Shown: one piece after another, positions 6,064 to 6,535 of the stretch | Layout of the letters: every line of letters begins with the position of its first letter | How positions within the stretch are numbered: position 1 is the first letter of the stretch | Assembly: GCA_003486785.1 (NCBI GenBank) | Contig: DNFZ01000104.1 | Coordinates: 2,414-8,948 of the forward strand | Origin: Clostridiales bacterium | GTDB taxonomy: Bacteria > Bacillota > Clostridia > Christensenellales > CAG-138 | Length of the DNA stretch: 6,535 nucleotides | Direction of reading: 5' to 3' | Translations under genes and position numbers: made by a program | The notes under the pieces: model-generated | What the model was told of the DNA's origin: nothing | Databases searched by the model: none | Seen by the model: only the letters and a program-made list of their open reading frames with translations

Positions 6064-6535
6064 ATGGATCAGACGAAGACATTCTACATCACCACGCCGA
6101 TCTATTACCCCAGCGCAAGCCTGCACATCGGCCACGCCTACAGCACCGTCGCCACGGACGCCATCGCGCGCTATCACCGCCAGCGCGGGGTGGAAACATT
6201 CTTTTTGACCGGCTCGGACGAGCACGGGCAAAAGATCGAGCGCAAAGCTAAGGAAGCTGGCGTCACACCGCAGGAATATGTGGACAAGATCGTCGCGGGT
6301 TTCAAGGACTTGTGGAAGCTGCTGGATATCTCCTATGACGGATTTATCCGCACCACGGACGAACAGCACATCAAGGCCGTGCAGAAGATGTTTAAAAAGC
6401 TCTATGATCAGGGCGACATCTATAAGTCGAAATACACGGGGCACTACTGCACCCCCTGCGAAAGCTTCTGGCTTGATCGCCAGATCGAAGAAGCAGGCGG
6501 CGTGTGCCCGGACTGTGGGGGGCCTGTCGAGCTCG
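6064..6535 (+). CDS. metG: Methionyl-tRNA synthetase, N-terminal part (runs off window)
   Basis: Class I aminoacyl-tRNA synthetase that charges elongator and initiator tRNA-Met in the cytosol. Only 157 codons are present; the frame is open at the right edge. The start M-D-Q-T-K-T-F-Y-I-T-T-P-I-Y-Y-P is typical, with the ATP-binding H-I-G-H at 21-24 and the family block T-G-S-D-E-H-G-Q-K at 49-57. The connective domain carries a zinc knuckle, C129-T-P-C132 and C148-P-D-C151. The KMSKS loop, the anticodon-binding domain and any C-terminal tRNA-binding domain lie beyond the window. The start at 6064 is supported by GGAGGA (6051-6056) 7 bases upstream. It is the direct target of the T-box leader and is transcribed divergently from pth. 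Confidence 0.97.
   Translation, partial: MDQTKTFYITTPIYYPSASLHIGHAYSTVATDAIARYHRQRGVETFFLTGSDEHGQKIERKAKEAGVTPQEYVDKIVAGFKDLWKLLDISYDGFIRTTDEQHIKAVQKMFKKLYDQGDIYKSKYTGHYCTPCESFWLDRQIEEAGGVCPDCGGPVEL

Noticed and set aside
6004..6444. Minus-strand open frame of 146 codons opposite metG
   Set aside because: It is the antisense shadow of the conserved metG N terminus.

Overview
The window looks like chromosomal core sequence from a fairly GC-rich member of the Clostridia or a related Bacillota lineage. Three things point that way: a canonical tRNA-sensing T-box leader, a lipoprotein foldase of the PrsA/SurA-like type, and the gene neighbourhood pth-mfd-foldase, a common Firmicutes arrangement. 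The lineage is an inference from gene content and RNA regulation. No rRNA or other phylogenetic marker is present to fix it more tightly. I see no mobile element, CRISPR array, tRNA gene or phage gene.

Left and centre (29-5679, all minus strand). A likely operon reads right to left. It starts with pth (peptidyl-tRNA hydrolase, recycling peptidyl-tRNAs dropped from ribosomes). About 21 bases later comes mfd (transcription-repair coupling factor, which removes RNA polymerase stalled at DNA lesions and recruits UvrA). After a 107-base gap comes a secreted lipoprotein with a SurA-type N-terminal chaperone domain and what looks like an interrupted, catalytically degenerate parvulin domain. The window begins with a run of 13 C just past the end of that gene.

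Intergenic hub (5680-6063). Two divergent sigma-A-type promoters share overlapping -35 hexamers: one drives pth leftward and one drives metG rightward. A 7+7 base palindrome lies in the spacer of the metG promoter. The rightward transcript begins with a T-box leader (about 5779-6029). It has a complete Stem I with an AUG (Met) specifier codon, a T-box antiterminator bulge that fits a tRNA with discriminator A, and an intrinsic terminator with 7 U. Uncharged tRNA-Met should therefore switch on metG.

Right end (6064-6535, plus strand). This is the first 157 codons of metG (methionyl-tRNA synthetase), cut off by the window edge. It has the HIGH motif and a four-cysteine zinc knuckle.

I found no undescribed system. 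The points most worth a second look are the Met-specific T-box, the parvulin domain lacking its usual histidines, and the shared divergent promoter with its palindrome.
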